Positions 17,335 to 26,028 of a stretch of 64,000 nt of DNA are shown one piece after another. The notes under the pieces were generated by a model that had not been told where the DNA came from, searched no databases, and was given only the letters and a program-made list of their open reading frames with translations. The stretch is from Candidatus Gastranaerophilales bacterium (GTDB taxonomy: Bacteria > Cyanobacteriota > Vampirovibrionia > Gastranaerophilales > Gastranaerophilaceae). The stretch is from the NCBI GenBank assembly GCA_944322755.1, contig CALUPY010000010.1, forward strand, positions 1 through 64,000, written 5' to 3'. A program made the position numbers and the translations under genes. How positions within the stretch are numbered: position 1 is the first letter of the stretch; the number at the start of each line of letters is the position of its first letter.

Positions 17335-17368
17335 ACAACAGACCTATTGCTCTCGATAGGTCTGTTGT
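17335..17368. repeat. perfect hairpin between rpmH and rnpA
   Basis: ACAACAGACCTAT / ATAGGTCTGTTGT, 13 bp perfect stem with an 8-base loop. The outer flanks (T-run before, A-run after) could lengthen the stem with a small bulge. It has no U-tract on either strand, so it is not a standard terminator. An RNase III-type processing site or an mRNA stabiliser separating the abundant L34 message from rnpA is the likelier role. Confidence 0.7.
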
Positions 17369-17434
17369 TGTAAAAAAGTATTCGCAAAAAATTCAGGATG
17401 TTTTTAGCTTAGACGCAAATCAGATGTTATTATT

Positions 17435-17791
17435 ATGCTACCAAAACAGTACAGATTAAAAAACACAAAGGCTTTTGACGCTACATACAAGCAGCACCAG
17501 ATTGTATCAGACGGGATGCTGACTCTTTATATCGGGAAAAAGAAAACAGATACGAATAGTCCGACAAAAATCGGTTTTGTTGTAAGCAAAAAACTCCACA
17601 AAAGAGCCACAAAAAGAAACCGAGTGAAACGTCTTATCAGAGAGGCTTGCAGGCTGGAAATAAAAAATAATGCTCTGAAAAATGCACAAAATTATATGTC
17701 TCTTATTTTTATTCCTAAACCTTCATCACTGGGTATACCGTTTTTAGAAATACAAAAATCAGTAAAATTGCTTATAGGCAGAGTCAGGTAG
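17435..17791 (+). CDS. rnpA: ribonuclease P protein component
   Basis: 118 residues; protein subunit of RNase P that helps the RNA cleave the 5' leader of tRNA precursors. Signature RNR-type motif: RATKRNRVKRLIREACR. Start of the protein (MLPKQYRLKNTKAFDATYKQ) is typical. It follows rpmH as usual, but the next gene, 3 bases on, is hisD rather than yidC or a small membrane-insertion factor. Confidence 0.93.
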   Translation: MLPKQYRLKNTKAFDATYKQHQIVSDGMLTLYIGKKKTDTNSPTKIGFVVSKKLHKRATKRNRVKRLIREACRLEIKNNALKNAQNYMSLIFIPKPSSLGIPFLEIQKSVKLLIGRVR

Positions 17792-17794
17792 ATT

Positions 17795-19039
17795 ATGAAA
17801 ATTTTTAATTATAAAAATATAAATGAAGATTTCTTTAAAAATATTCCGTTTGATGCGATTAGTTCGGTGAATGAAATTATTACTGATGTCAGAAAAAATG
17901 GTGACATATCTCTTTTTAACTATTCAAAACACTTTGGAGACGGAGAGATTGAAAATTTAAAAGTCTCTGAGAACGAAATTAAAAAAGCATACGAAAATGT
18001 AAACGATGATGCGCTTAGTGCAATAAAAACAGCTATAAGCAATGTGAGAGAGTTTGCATTAAAGCAGCTTGAATGTATATCAAATCTTGATACATCGGTA
18101 TCAGGCTTGAGACTAGGTCATCGCGTTATCCCTATTAATTCTGCAGGATGTTATATCCCAGGCGGAAACTATCCTTTGCCCAGCACTGCGGTAATGACGA
18201 TTGTTCCGGCAAAAGTTGCGGGGGTAAAAAGGGTAATTGCATGTTCTCCGAAAATAAAAGATGTAACAATAGTTGCTTGTGATTTAGCGGGGGCTGATGA
18301 AATATACCGTATAGGTGGTGTTCAGGCTATAGCAGCTATGGCTTACGGAACGGAGACCATCGCACCTGTTGACAAAATAGTCGGACCTGGAAATAAATTC
18401 GTAACTGCTGCAAAAAAACAGGTATACGGGGATTGCGGTATAGATTTTCTTGCGGGGCCTTCTGAGGTGTTAATTGTTGCTGATGACAGTGCAAGACCTG
18501 AATATGCCGCAGCAGATATGCTTGCACAGTGCGAGCATGACAAAGATGCACGCGCATATCTTGTGTGTTTTTCAGAAAGTTTTGCCAGAAAAGTAAAAGA
18601 AACAGCTGAGAAAATGTTAATGACGCTGGCTACTGCTGATATAGCCCGTATTTCTTTTGAAAAATCCTGCGCTGTCGTCGTTGATACAATAGAGCAGGCA
18701 ATTGAAATTTCAGAAAGACGCGCACCGGAACATCTTGAGATTTGTTTTCAAGACGCTGAAAAATATATAGACAGTTTTAAAAATTACGGTTCTTTGTTTG
18801 TTGGTAATTATTCTGCTGAAGTATTCGGCGACTATTGTGCAGGAACAAACCACACATTGCCGACAAATAAAGTTGCCCGTTATTCCGGCGGGTTAAGTGT
18901 TTTTGACTTTGTTAAAATCCAAACGTATCAGGCTGCTGACAGAAATAACGCACAGAGGCTTATACCTTGTGCGTCAAAACTAGCTTTTATGGAAGGGCTT
19001 TTTGCCCACAAACTGGCTTCTGATATCAGACGGGACTAG
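17795..19039 (+). CDS. hisD: histidinol dehydrogenase
   Basis: 414 residues; oxidises histidinol to histidine in two NAD+-dependent steps. Blocks: INSAGCYIPGGNYPLPSTAV, YRIGGVQAIAAMAYGTE, KIVGPGNKFVTAAKK, FLAGPSEVLIVAD, AQCEHDKDA (zinc Gln and His), the catalytic pair Glu-His in RRAPEHLEI, and GTNHTLPT. Placed 3 bases after rnpA, so presumably on the same transcript and away from other his genes. It converges with a membrane-protein gene with a 4-base overlap. Confidence 0.95.
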   Translation: MKIFNYKNINEDFFKNIPFDAISSVNEIITDVRKNGDISLFNYSKHFGDGEIENLKVSENEIKKAYENVNDDALSAIKTAISNVREFALKQLECISNLDTSVSGLRLGHRVIPINSAGCYIPGGNYPLPSTAVMTIVPAKVAGVKRVIACSPKIKDVTIVACDLAGADEIYRIGGVQAIAAMAYGTETIAPVDKIVGPGNKFVTAAKKQVYGDCGIDFLAGPSEVLIVADDSARPEYAAADMLAQCEHDKDARAYLVCFSESFARKVKETAEKMLMTLATADIARISFEKSCAVVVDTIEQAIEISERRAPEHLEICFQDAEKYIDSFKNYGSLFVGNYSAEVFGDYCAGTNHTLPTNKVARYSGGLSVFDFVKIQTYQAADRNNAQRLIPCASKLAFMEGLFAHKLASDIRRD

Positions 19040-19776
19040 TAAGAACTATCATCCCACTTTCTTGCATATATATCGGCCATTCCGTAAGCATTAACAAAGC
19101 CGAACACCATAAATATGTATTGTGCAAGTGCAAAAATTAATATAAGCGTCAGTGAATTGTGCATTAATCCTTCCAATCCCAAAAATCTACCGAATATTAA
19201 TATAAATAAAAGTATAATAACAAGGGTGCAAATAAATAGTTTAAACCACCATTTTACCGCTTCAAGCCAAAACAGTCTCATGTATTTTGCAATAATAGCA
19301 AAGTTGAAAAGTCCGTCAGTCAAAAATTCTTTGGAATATGATACTTGCACAAAGGCCATAAACGGGGTAATAACCAAATATATTATCCATCCAAGAATCG
19401 GAATAATCCACAACAGCCCCAGTACAAGTGAATAAATAAACCATACCAGAGCAAGAACAAAGGCTCTGCCAAAAATTTTAAACGGAAGTGTATCAAACTC
19501 AGGCAATATGGTCAAACCCTTCGGCTTTCCTTCTTCTTCAAATCTGTTATGCATGATTATCGAGTTGTATCCAAAAGTATAGATAGTAAGAACAAGACCG
19601 GATATTAAAGATATAATATTTGTTGAATGCATCTCCTCCAAATCAGTAACAGTTCCGTTACCTGAAGGCATTGATACCATCATTACGATAAAAGATACAA
19701 CAAACCAGCAGATATGTTTTATTGCCGAGCCGTCTTCTGTATAAATCCTTTTTAATGTAGCTAAAACGCCTGCCAT
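19036..19776 (-). CDS. multi-pass membrane protein, DUF4013-like
   Basis: 246 residues with about five to six hydrophobic segments. GYNSIIMHNRFEEEGKPKGL followed by TILPEFD resembles the GY...LPEWD signature of DUF4013 proteins, so it is probably a paralogue of the product at 8549; the match is weaker. Function unknown. It stands alone between hisD (convergent) and the TPR gene upstream on the same strand. Confidence 0.6.
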   Translation of the reverse strand: MAGVLATLKRIYTEDGSAIKHICWFVVSFIVMMVSMPSGNGTVTDLEEMHSTNIISLISGLVLTIYTFGYNSIIMHNRFEEEGKPKGLTILPEFDTLPFKIFGRAFVLALVWFIYSLVLGLLWIIPILGWIIYLVITPFMAFVQVSYSKEFLTDGLFNFAIIAKYMRLFWLEAVKWWFKLFICTLVIILLFILIFGRFLGLEGLMHNSLTLILIFALAQYIFMVFGFVNAYGMADIYARKWDDSSY

Positions 19777-19859
19777 ATGAATATCCTCATATTAAACTAT
19801 ACAGTTCTATAATATTTGTTTTTATGCAAAAAATATATACTATATATGGACGAACTGTT

Positions 19860-20918
19860 TTAGTTTTTATTATTTTTTCCTCTGAACGTATTAGGTACAG
19901 GCAGCTGTTCTTTTATTGTCGTTTCTTTTTCGAGCGGCTGCATTTCTTTATTCGGGCGATGTTTTTTTGCTTCTTCCTGTGATTCTGGAATAATAAGTGA
20001 TTGCGGAGCTGTATCGGAAGTTTGGAGAATAACATCCGGACATAAATAATCCAAGTCTATAACAAATTCTGTATCCATCGGATTTATAATCAAATCAGAA
20101 AGGTCATACATATCTGATTCGTCCAAAGGATAAAGTTCGTCAAGATATACGGGTTGATTGTCTATATAATAAGCATTAAATATTTTGTCCTGCATTCTCT
20201 TATCGCCGAAGAGTATGTCGTTTACGTCAGGGGGAAGCGGTTCTGTTTTATTTTTGTTTGCTTCAATCTTTTTTCTATATGTTTCGTAATCGGTTTTTAT
20301 CATATCAAGGCCGGCAAGCCTTGCCGCTGCTTCTTTTGAATTTGGATTAATTTTTAAAGCATTTTGATAATGGATTTTGGCTTTTTCCGGTACATCGAGC
20401 TTTTCATAAGTAACCCCGAGTTTATAGTTTGTCCAGAAGTTGTTTTTATAACCGTGTGTGTATGCATGAAGATAAAAGTCTACAGCTTTTGCAAATTCTC
20501 CATCTTTAAAAAATGTTTCTCCAAGATAGTATGTTACTTTAGGATTGTTCTCATTTATATTTAGAGCAATAGAAAGGGCGTTTTTTGCGTCCCTTATATG
20601 ATTTTCATACAGTGCTATTCTTGCTTTTCCGACAAGCGCATCTGTATTAGACTTATCAGCACGCATTGCCTGATAGTAGAAATACTTTGCTGCATTTAGA
20701 TATTTTTGTTCGTCTGCTTTAGTTTTGTTTTTAATAGAATTAAAGTATCTGAGAATTGTATCTGCTTGTTGACAGTACTGTGCAGACGACTGTTTCGGAT
20801 TTTCATTTCCAAATGATATTTCACCATGCCAGAAGTCGTTGTTTTTTGCCATGGCTGTATTTTGAATTAATAAAAAGCAAATAAGAAACGCAAAACAAAT
20901 TTTTTTCATAAGCTTCAA
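19860..20918 (-). CDS. secreted tetratricopeptide-repeat protein
   Basis: 352 residues. N-terminal signal peptide MKLMKKICFAFLICFLLIQN then TAMA, cleavage probably after A24, so periplasmic. Residues about 45-220 hold several TPR units (YYLGETFFKDGEFAKAVDFY, NYKLGVTYEKLDVPEKAKIH). The C-terminal third is acidic and proline/glutamate-rich without a known domain. Divergent from nuoJ over 112 bases. It could serve envelope assembly; partners unknown. Confidence 0.8.
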   Translation of the reverse strand: MKLMKKICFAFLICFLLIQNTAMAKNNDFWHGEISFGNENPKQSSAQYCQQADTILRYFNSIKNKTKADEQKYLNAAKYFYYQAMRADKSNTDALVGKARIALYENHIRDAKNALSIALNINENNPKVTYYLGETFFKDGEFAKAVDFYLHAYTHGYKNNFWTNYKLGVTYEKLDVPEKAKIHYQNALKINPNSKEAAARLAGLDMIKTDYETYRKKIEANKNKTEPLPPDVNDILFGDKRMQDKIFNAYYIDNQPVYLDELYPLDESDMYDLSDLIINPMDTEFVIDLDYLCPDVILQTSDTAPQSLIIPESQEEAKKHRPNKEMQPLEKETTIKEQLPVPNTFRGKNNKN

Positions 20919-21030
20919 AAATAAAATTTATTCTTAATAATTCACAACATAGTATATTATATCATCTTTGAAATATGATATAAATAATATAGATAAACAG
21001 ACACAGAGAAATTAACAGGAAACGTAAAAA

Positions 21031-21549
21031 TTGGTTAGTGCAGAGGCAGTTTATTTTTATATTTATGCAATAATACTGGTAGTCAGTGCTATAGGTGTTG
21101 TTTTTTCACCGCGTATGTTTTTTGCCTTTTGTGCATTCTTTTGTACTCTCCTTTTTTCGTCTTGCCTCTATGGATTGTTGGATGCCGGATTTATGGCTGT
21201 TTTTCAATTCCTTTTGTGCGGTTTATTTTTATGCATAATGTTAATACTGCTTTTAAGAAAAATAACAATCTGGACTTTGCCTTTAAAAATTGCCTCCAGA
21301 TTCAGGGTAGCGCTTTCTGCTGTAGTATTATTTATTTTCGGTATACTTGCATATCTGTATGTGAATTTTGAATTCGGTGGTTCAATCGGAGACTTTTTCG
21401 GCTTTTTAAATGAAAAATCTGTTGATACTGTAGATTTTTCCGGTTTTTCTTTTTCTATACATCTTATGATAATTATAACGATGGTAATGTGTGTTATGCT
21501 GCGCAATATATATTTAACAAAGAATAATACGGAGGACACTGATGACTGA
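21031..21549 (+). CDS. nuoJ: NADH-quinone oxidoreductase subunit J, divergent
   Basis: 172 residues with five hydrophobic segments, the NuoJ layout. TTG start supported by CAGGA about 10 bases upstream. The segment corresponding to the third helix of NuoJ, usually VYAGAIMVLFVF with a key Tyr at a pi-bulge, reads FLLCGLFLCIMLIL, so the Tyr and the small-residue pattern are lost. First gene of the packed nuoJKLMN set; overlaps nuoK by 8 bases. Identified mainly by position before nuoK and by topology, so somewhat less certain on its own. Confidence 0.7.
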   Translation: MVSAEAVYFYIYAIILVVSAIGVVFSPRMFFAFCAFFCTLLFSSCLYGLLDAGFMAVFQFLLCGLFLCIMLILLLRKITIWTLPLKIASRFRVALSAVVLFIFGILAYLYVNFEFGGSIGDFFGFLNEKSVDTVDFSGFSFSIHLMIIITMVMCVMLRNIYLTKNNTEDTDD

Positions 21550-21868
21550 AAGTGTTTTTGAAGTAGGACTTTTGCATTATCTTCTTCTTGCGCTGATTCT
21601 TTTTATCATAGGTATGACTGGGGCTGTTGTTTCAAGGAATATGGTGAGAATCGTAATGTCTCTCTTAATAGTTTCTATATCAATAGTTATAAATTTTTTG
21701 TCTTTCGGGTGTTTCTGTAATGACTCATTAAAGTATACAAATATAATGTGCATATTAATAACAGTTATGACGGTACTTCAGGTAACTGGTGCGTTTGCAT
21801 TATTTTTGAAAGTTTATCATGCAAACGAATATCTTGATGTTGAAAAAATTAAAGACAAGGAGAACTAA
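21542..21868 (+). CDS. nuoK: NADH-quinone oxidoreductase subunit K without its key glutamates
   Basis: 108 residues, three helices. It aligns without gaps to E. coli NuoK over LALILFIIGMTGAVVSRN. The two membrane glutamates of the proton path, E36 and E72 in E. coli, are replaced by Leu42 and by Leu79/Gln80. The tail, VYHANEYLDVEKIKDKEN, matches the normal polar C-terminus, so the protein is not truncated. Its stop overlaps the nuoL start (TAATG). Family membership is clear; normal proton handling is doubtful. Confidence 0.8.
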   Translation: MTESVFEVGLLHYLLLALILFIIGMTGAVVSRNMVRIVMSLLIVSISIVINFLSFGCFCNDSLKYTNIMCILITVMTVLQVTGAFALFLKVYHANEYLDVEKIKDKEN

Positions 21869-23031
21869 TGGAGTTTTGTGTTGAAAATATTAATCTTGTT
21901 GTAATTCTTCCGTTTCTTATGAGCATAATTCTTGCCGCAAACGCCCTAACTATGAGCAGAATTGAGAAAAAACCGATGTTTATTCTTAGTTTATTGTGTG
22001 CAATTATTTGTTTTTTATTCAGCGGCTTTGCTCTTTTTTATGCTTTAAGAACAAATATCAATGTCGAAAGCAGTTTTTTATGGCTTTCTAATGACAATAT
22101 AAATTTCTATATTGGGACTTTGATAGACAGAACATCCTGTATTTTTCTTTGCATTTCGGCAGTGTTAAATATTATTGTACAAATTTTCGGATGGAAAAAA
22201 CTGAGTCCGAATTATTCATATAACAGATTTCTGTTTTATCAAAATCTCTTTATATTTGGTTTGTTCGGAATTTTTCTTGCTTCAAACATTTTTCAGTCCT
22301 ATATGTTCTGTGAAGTAGTGGGTGTTGCGTCATACCTGTTAATCAATTTTGATTTTTCGAATAAAGAAGAATCAAAGGCTGCGATAAAATCTTTTATTTT
22401 TAACAGAATCGGTGATCTTACGCTTTTGTTCAGTGTTTTAACGATTTTATATTTTTCTGTTACATACAATCAATTATGGGACAGCACAAATCTTGCTTTC
22501 TCAAATATGATGCAGGTTGCTGAAAGCATAAATTCTCTTATGAGTGAACCGATATTTGTCGGATTTTGTTCGGTGCTGATTTTTGTTGTACTGATGAAAT
22601 TTATGCAGGCATTTATTTATTTAACATTTGTATCAAAAATTACATCTGCAGAGGCAAGAGTCATCTTGTTTCAAAATGCATTGATATTCTTATCCGGAAT
22701 ATTTCTGCTTTTAAGGTTCACTCCGTTTTTTGTGAACCTTGGTGGAAGCTGGATATGGACAATTCTGATAATAGTGTTTCTTTTTATGTTTATAGGGCTT
22801 TTAAATAAAATATTCATACCTGTGTGCAGATTAATAGGCTGGTTTGAAAAATATGTTGTTGATACATTTTTGAATTTTGTTGAACTTGTAATCCGTTTCT
22901 TTTCATTTTTCTGCTGCCGTTTTCAGGGCGGAGGGATTCAGTTGTATCTAATATATTCGTTCATCGGCTTATTACTGATACTCGGATTTATTCTTGTGTT
23001 TTACTTTACTGTTGCAAATATAGGAGTCTAA
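21868..23031 (+). CDS. nuoL: NuoL-like subunit with large internal deletion
   Basis: 387 residues against about 600-650 for NuoL. Residues 1-288 match the first eight helices: E149 (E144 in E. coli) in FCEVVGVASYLLINF, FNRIGD at 178-183, K244 aligned with K229, then SGIFLLLRF. The usual WLPDAM-GPTPVSALIH block is lost (H254 aligns to Q269). The next part of NuoL, helices about 9-14 with DIKRVLAYST, the HxxTHAFFKA block and the distal lysine, is absent. Residues about 295-387 resume with the C-terminal end: WFEKYVVDTFLNFVELVIRF, RFQGGGIQLYLIYSF. The frame is uninterrupted, with a start overlapping nuoK and a stop 1 base before nuoM. Confidence 0.8.
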   Translation: MEFCVENINLVVILPFLMSIILAANALTMSRIEKKPMFILSLLCAIICFLFSGFALFYALRTNINVESSFLWLSNDNINFYIGTLIDRTSCIFLCISAVLNIIVQIFGWKKLSPNYSYNRFLFYQNLFIFGLFGIFLASNIFQSYMFCEVVGVASYLLINFDFSNKEESKAAIKSFIFNRIGDLTLLFSVLTILYFSVTYNQLWDSTNLAFSNMMQVAESINSLMSEPIFVGFCSVLIFVVLMKFMQAFIYLTFVSKITSAEARVILFQNALIFLSGIFLLLRFTPFFVNLGGSWIWTILIIVFLFMFIGLLNKIFIPVCRLIGWFEKYVVDTFLNFVELVIRFFSFFCCRFQGGGIQLYLIYSFIGLLLILGFILVFYFTVANIGV

Positions 23032-23032
23032 T

Positions 23033-24556
23033 ATGAATTTTCTTTCGCTTATAACCCTGATATTCGCCCCGATAGCCGCAGCTTTGCTGATTTTGATACC
23101 TAAATTTCCAAATCATCAGGTAAAAGTCAGACGCTTTGCAAAGGCTTTTGCCAGTCTGCATTTTATTTATGCAATGCTGTTTCTTGTGTTTTTTGATACA
23201 GGCTTGTACGGCATGTCTTATGAAAAAGAGCTGACTTTTTTCAATATCAGCTGGCTGAAATCGATGGGTATCAGCGCAAAATTTGCAGTAGACGGTATTT
23301 CTTTGCTCCTTGTCATATTAACATCGTTTATTGTATTAATAACTTTTGTACTGAGCAAAATGCATATAAGAACAAAACACAAGCTGTATTACTCAATGGT
23401 ATTCCTTTTTGAATCAGCAATTCTCGGGATTTTATGTGCAAAAGATATGTTTATGTTTTTTGTATTTTGGGAATTGTCTCTTATTCCTCTGTATTTCCTG
23501 ATATCCCAGTGGGGAAATTCAGAAGCGAGAAGCGCCGCAATGAAATTTACTCTCGCTTCTTTTACGGCAAATGTTTTCCTGTTTTTCGCTATGCTGATTC
23601 TATATTATTACAATTTTGCAGTAAGTAATGTTTTAACAGCGAATATTGAATCCCTTAGTATGGATGAAAGCATTTATCCTATGTGGTTTCAGATGCTGGT
23701 TTTTATAAATTTCTTAATTGGTTTTATAATACGCGTGCCGTTTGTGTTCTTCCACTCCTGGTATCCTGATATACAAAGCAAATCCTGTGCACCAGTGAAT
23801 ATACTCGTTTCGGGAACACTTCTTTGCACCGGTGTATATGGTTTAATCCGATTTAATCTTCAGATATTTCCGGAAATTTTTAAACTTTTTGCGCCTGTTC
23901 TAATGTGCTGGGGTGTAGTAAACATAATATATGCCGGTGCACTATCAATTATTCAGCCTGAGATAAAGAAAATTGCAGCATATGCGCAGATATCGATGAC
24001 AGGGTTCGTTATGATAGGATTGGCTTGTTTAAACCAGGTCGGTTTTAATGGTGCAGTATTTATGACACTGGCGCTTTCTATTGTCTTTACCTCATTATAC
24101 GCGATTATTTCGTCTGTTCAGTTCAGAACAAAGACTACTTATTTAACTGCGCTGGGTGGACTTGGGCAGGTTATGCCCAAATGCATGTATTTTGCTTTAA
24201 TAATATGTTTTGGAGCAATAGGAGTGCCATTTTTGATTACATTTGCCCCTAAATTAATGATACTATCAGGTGCAATACTATCCAATCTGGAAGAGGAGTT
24301 GATGGTAAAAATTGTCGCAATAACAGGACTTCTTGCGATAATTTTTGCTTCAGGCTATATAATGTATCTGTTCTATAAAGTATTTTGTTCGGTTTTGTTA
24401 GAACAGTGGAAGAGACTGAAAGATTTAAGTCCTCAGGAAATGAGTGTAATGACTGCACTTTGTCTGGTTATAATATACTTTGGAGTGTATCCGATGTCTG
24501 TTATTCAAATTTATCAGTCAGTTTCAAATTATTTGTTAGATATATTACAGGTGTAA
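23033..24556 (+). CDS. nuoM: NADH-quinone oxidoreductase subunit M, altered axis residues
   Basis: 507 residues, normal length, about 14 helices. Recognised by FAVDGISLLLVILT, FFVFWELSLIPLYFLISQWG (E147) and VPFVFFHSWYPD. Central-axis residues differ from E. coli NuoM: K234 is R234, K265 is C265, the helix-11 His region reads FMTLALSIVF without His, and E407 is K407 in GVPFLITFAPKLMILSG. Such changes would be expected to alter or abolish antiporter-like proton transfer. It starts 1 base after nuoL and ends 10 bases before nuoN. Confidence 0.85.
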   Translation: MNFLSLITLIFAPIAAALLILIPKFPNHQVKVRRFAKAFASLHFIYAMLFLVFFDTGLYGMSYEKELTFFNISWLKSMGISAKFAVDGISLLLVILTSFIVLITFVLSKMHIRTKHKLYYSMVFLFESAILGILCAKDMFMFFVFWELSLIPLYFLISQWGNSEARSAAMKFTLASFTANVFLFFAMLILYYYNFAVSNVLTANIESLSMDESIYPMWFQMLVFINFLIGFIIRVPFVFFHSWYPDIQSKSCAPVNILVSGTLLCTGVYGLIRFNLQIFPEIFKLFAPVLMCWGVVNIIYAGALSIIQPEIKKIAAYAQISMTGFVMIGLACLNQVGFNGAVFMTLALSIVFTSLYAIISSVQFRTKTTYLTALGGLGQVMPKCMYFALIICFGAIGVPFLITFAPKLMILSGAILSNLEEELMVKIVAITGLLAIIFASGYIMYLFYKVFCSVLLEQWKRLKDLSPQEMSVMTALCLVIIYFGVYPMSVIQIYQSVSNYLLDILQV

Positions 24557-24566
24557 ATGGAAGATT

Positions 24567-26027
24567 ATGATAGAAAGTATTAATGGAATAGTGAATGATA
24601 TATTAAATGCATATTTGCCTGAGAGCATAATTATTATTTTTATATTATTTAGCTTAACAGCCTCTTTGTTTTTTAATACCTCATTGTATAAACTTTCTAA
24701 ATGGTTTACGCTTTTCGGTATTACATTGGCTTTGGGGTCAACATTTTTTCTTCCGATAGACCCTGATAATATGGAAATTTTTGCCTTCAACGGAGAAATC
24801 GTTTCCAGTATTTATACTATATTTTTTAAAATTCTCATATTAATGAGTGCTTTTTTTCTTACATTGTTGTCCCGAAATCTTATTAGAGAGAAAAGAGACA
24901 GGGCTTTTGAGTATTTTACTGTGTTTTTATGTGCAGTGTTATTTGCAATGTGTACTGTCAGTGTAACTAATTTTGCAGGATTGTTCTTTGCTTTTGAAGG
25001 GTTGGGGTTGTGTAGTTTTTTACTTTTGAATTTTTCTAAAAAAACTGACGCAAAACAATTGAGTTTCGGGTATTTCGTACAGGGCAATGCAGCAGCTTTT
25101 TTATTTTTATTCGGGATTTCTTATTTATACGGTTTATGCGGACAAATAAGTTTTTCGGGCGTGAGTGATTATCTTGCACAGACGGATTCAATAGTTCTCT
25201 TAACGTTTGCTTTTATTCTAATATTATGCGTATTTTTATTTAAACTGGGTATTGTTCCGTTTTCCAGCTGGGTTGCGGATACATTTGAAGGTGCCGGTTA
25301 TCCGATAGCTGCATTTATGTCAACTATTCCGGTGTTGGCAGGGTTCGGGATATTATCAAGACTGCTGCTTGTGTTTATGAATTACCTTCCGGTATTAAAG
25401 ATTTTGTTTATATGTATTGCAATGTTAACAATTCTTTTCAGTGCATTGAGTGCAATACGTCAAACTACAGTCAAAAGACTAATGGCTTATAGTATGAGCG
25501 TACAGTCCGGCATAATGCTGTTGGGACTTAGCGTTTTTTCTGTCTTTAGTCTTTCGGGTGTTTTATTTTACCTTCTTTGTTATATGTTTGTAAATATAGG
25601 CGTATGGGCCGCCATTATCCTATTTTATGATTCATGTAAGCGGGATAATATAGAGGATTACAATGGTTTAATTTTTCACAGACCATATTATGTAATTGCA
25701 TTTACTACAGTATTGATTGCGCTCGCCGGATTGGCTCCGACCAGCGGTTTTGTTGCTAAATTATATCTTTTCTCTGCAGTTGCAAGAGCGGGTTTTTTGT
25801 TCCTTCCGTTTTTGATTATTTCTATGCTTGCGTGTGTAATTATGATATTTGCATATTGGAAGCTTATCCGTTCAATGTTCAGGCGGGTTGACACAGAAGT
25901 ATCTATTGATACAAAAATAGTATCCTCAAAATTTATTTTGTATGCCTGTGCTCTGGCATCTATTTTACTATGTATTTTTGCGGATAAAATTATTCAGCTG
26001 TGCCAATCTGCTGCGTACTACTTGTAA
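24567..26027 (+). CDS. nuoN: NADH-quinone oxidoreductase subunit N
   Basis: 486 residues, normal length. FAFEGLGLCSFLLLNF (E144), FLFKLGIVPFSSWVADTFEG (K226, equivalent to K217), SAIRQTTVKRLMAYSMSVQS and LIALAGLAPTSGFVAKLYLF (K398, equivalent to K395) are kept. The lysine equivalent to K247 is V256 and the PFHxW His is Ser. It is the most conventional of the five subunits. Its stop is 1 base from the fliR stop on the other strand. Confidence 0.87.
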   Translation: MIESINGIVNDILNAYLPESIIIIFILFSLTASLFFNTSLYKLSKWFTLFGITLALGSTFFLPIDPDNMEIFAFNGEIVSSIYTIFFKILILMSAFFLTLLSRNLIREKRDRAFEYFTVFLCAVLFAMCTVSVTNFAGLFFAFEGLGLCSFLLLNFSKKTDAKQLSFGYFVQGNAAAFLFLFGISYLYGLCGQISFSGVSDYLAQTDSIVLLTFAFILILCVFLFKLGIVPFSSWVADTFEGAGYPIAAFMSTIPVLAGFGILSRLLLVFMNYLPVLKILFICIAMLTILFSALSAIRQTTVKRLMAYSMSVQSGIMLLGLSVFSVFSLSGVLFYLLCYMFVNIGVWAAIILFYDSCKRDNIEDYNGLIFHRPYYVIAFTTVLIALAGLAPTSGFVAKLYLFSAVARAGFLFLPFLIISMLACVIMIFAYWKLIRSMFRRVDTEVSIDTKIVSSKFILYACALASILLCIFADKIIQLCQSAAYYL

Positions 26028-26028
26028 T

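Noticed and set aside
17335-17368. Intrinsic terminator of rpmH
   Set aside because: The stem is long and perfect but has no T-run on either strand, so it was listed as a hairpin only.
21868-23031. NuoL shortness as a frameshift or pseudogene
   Set aside because: The frame is continuous and both ends match NuoL; the gene overlaps nuoK and abuts nuoM. The missing part is not present in another frame nearby.
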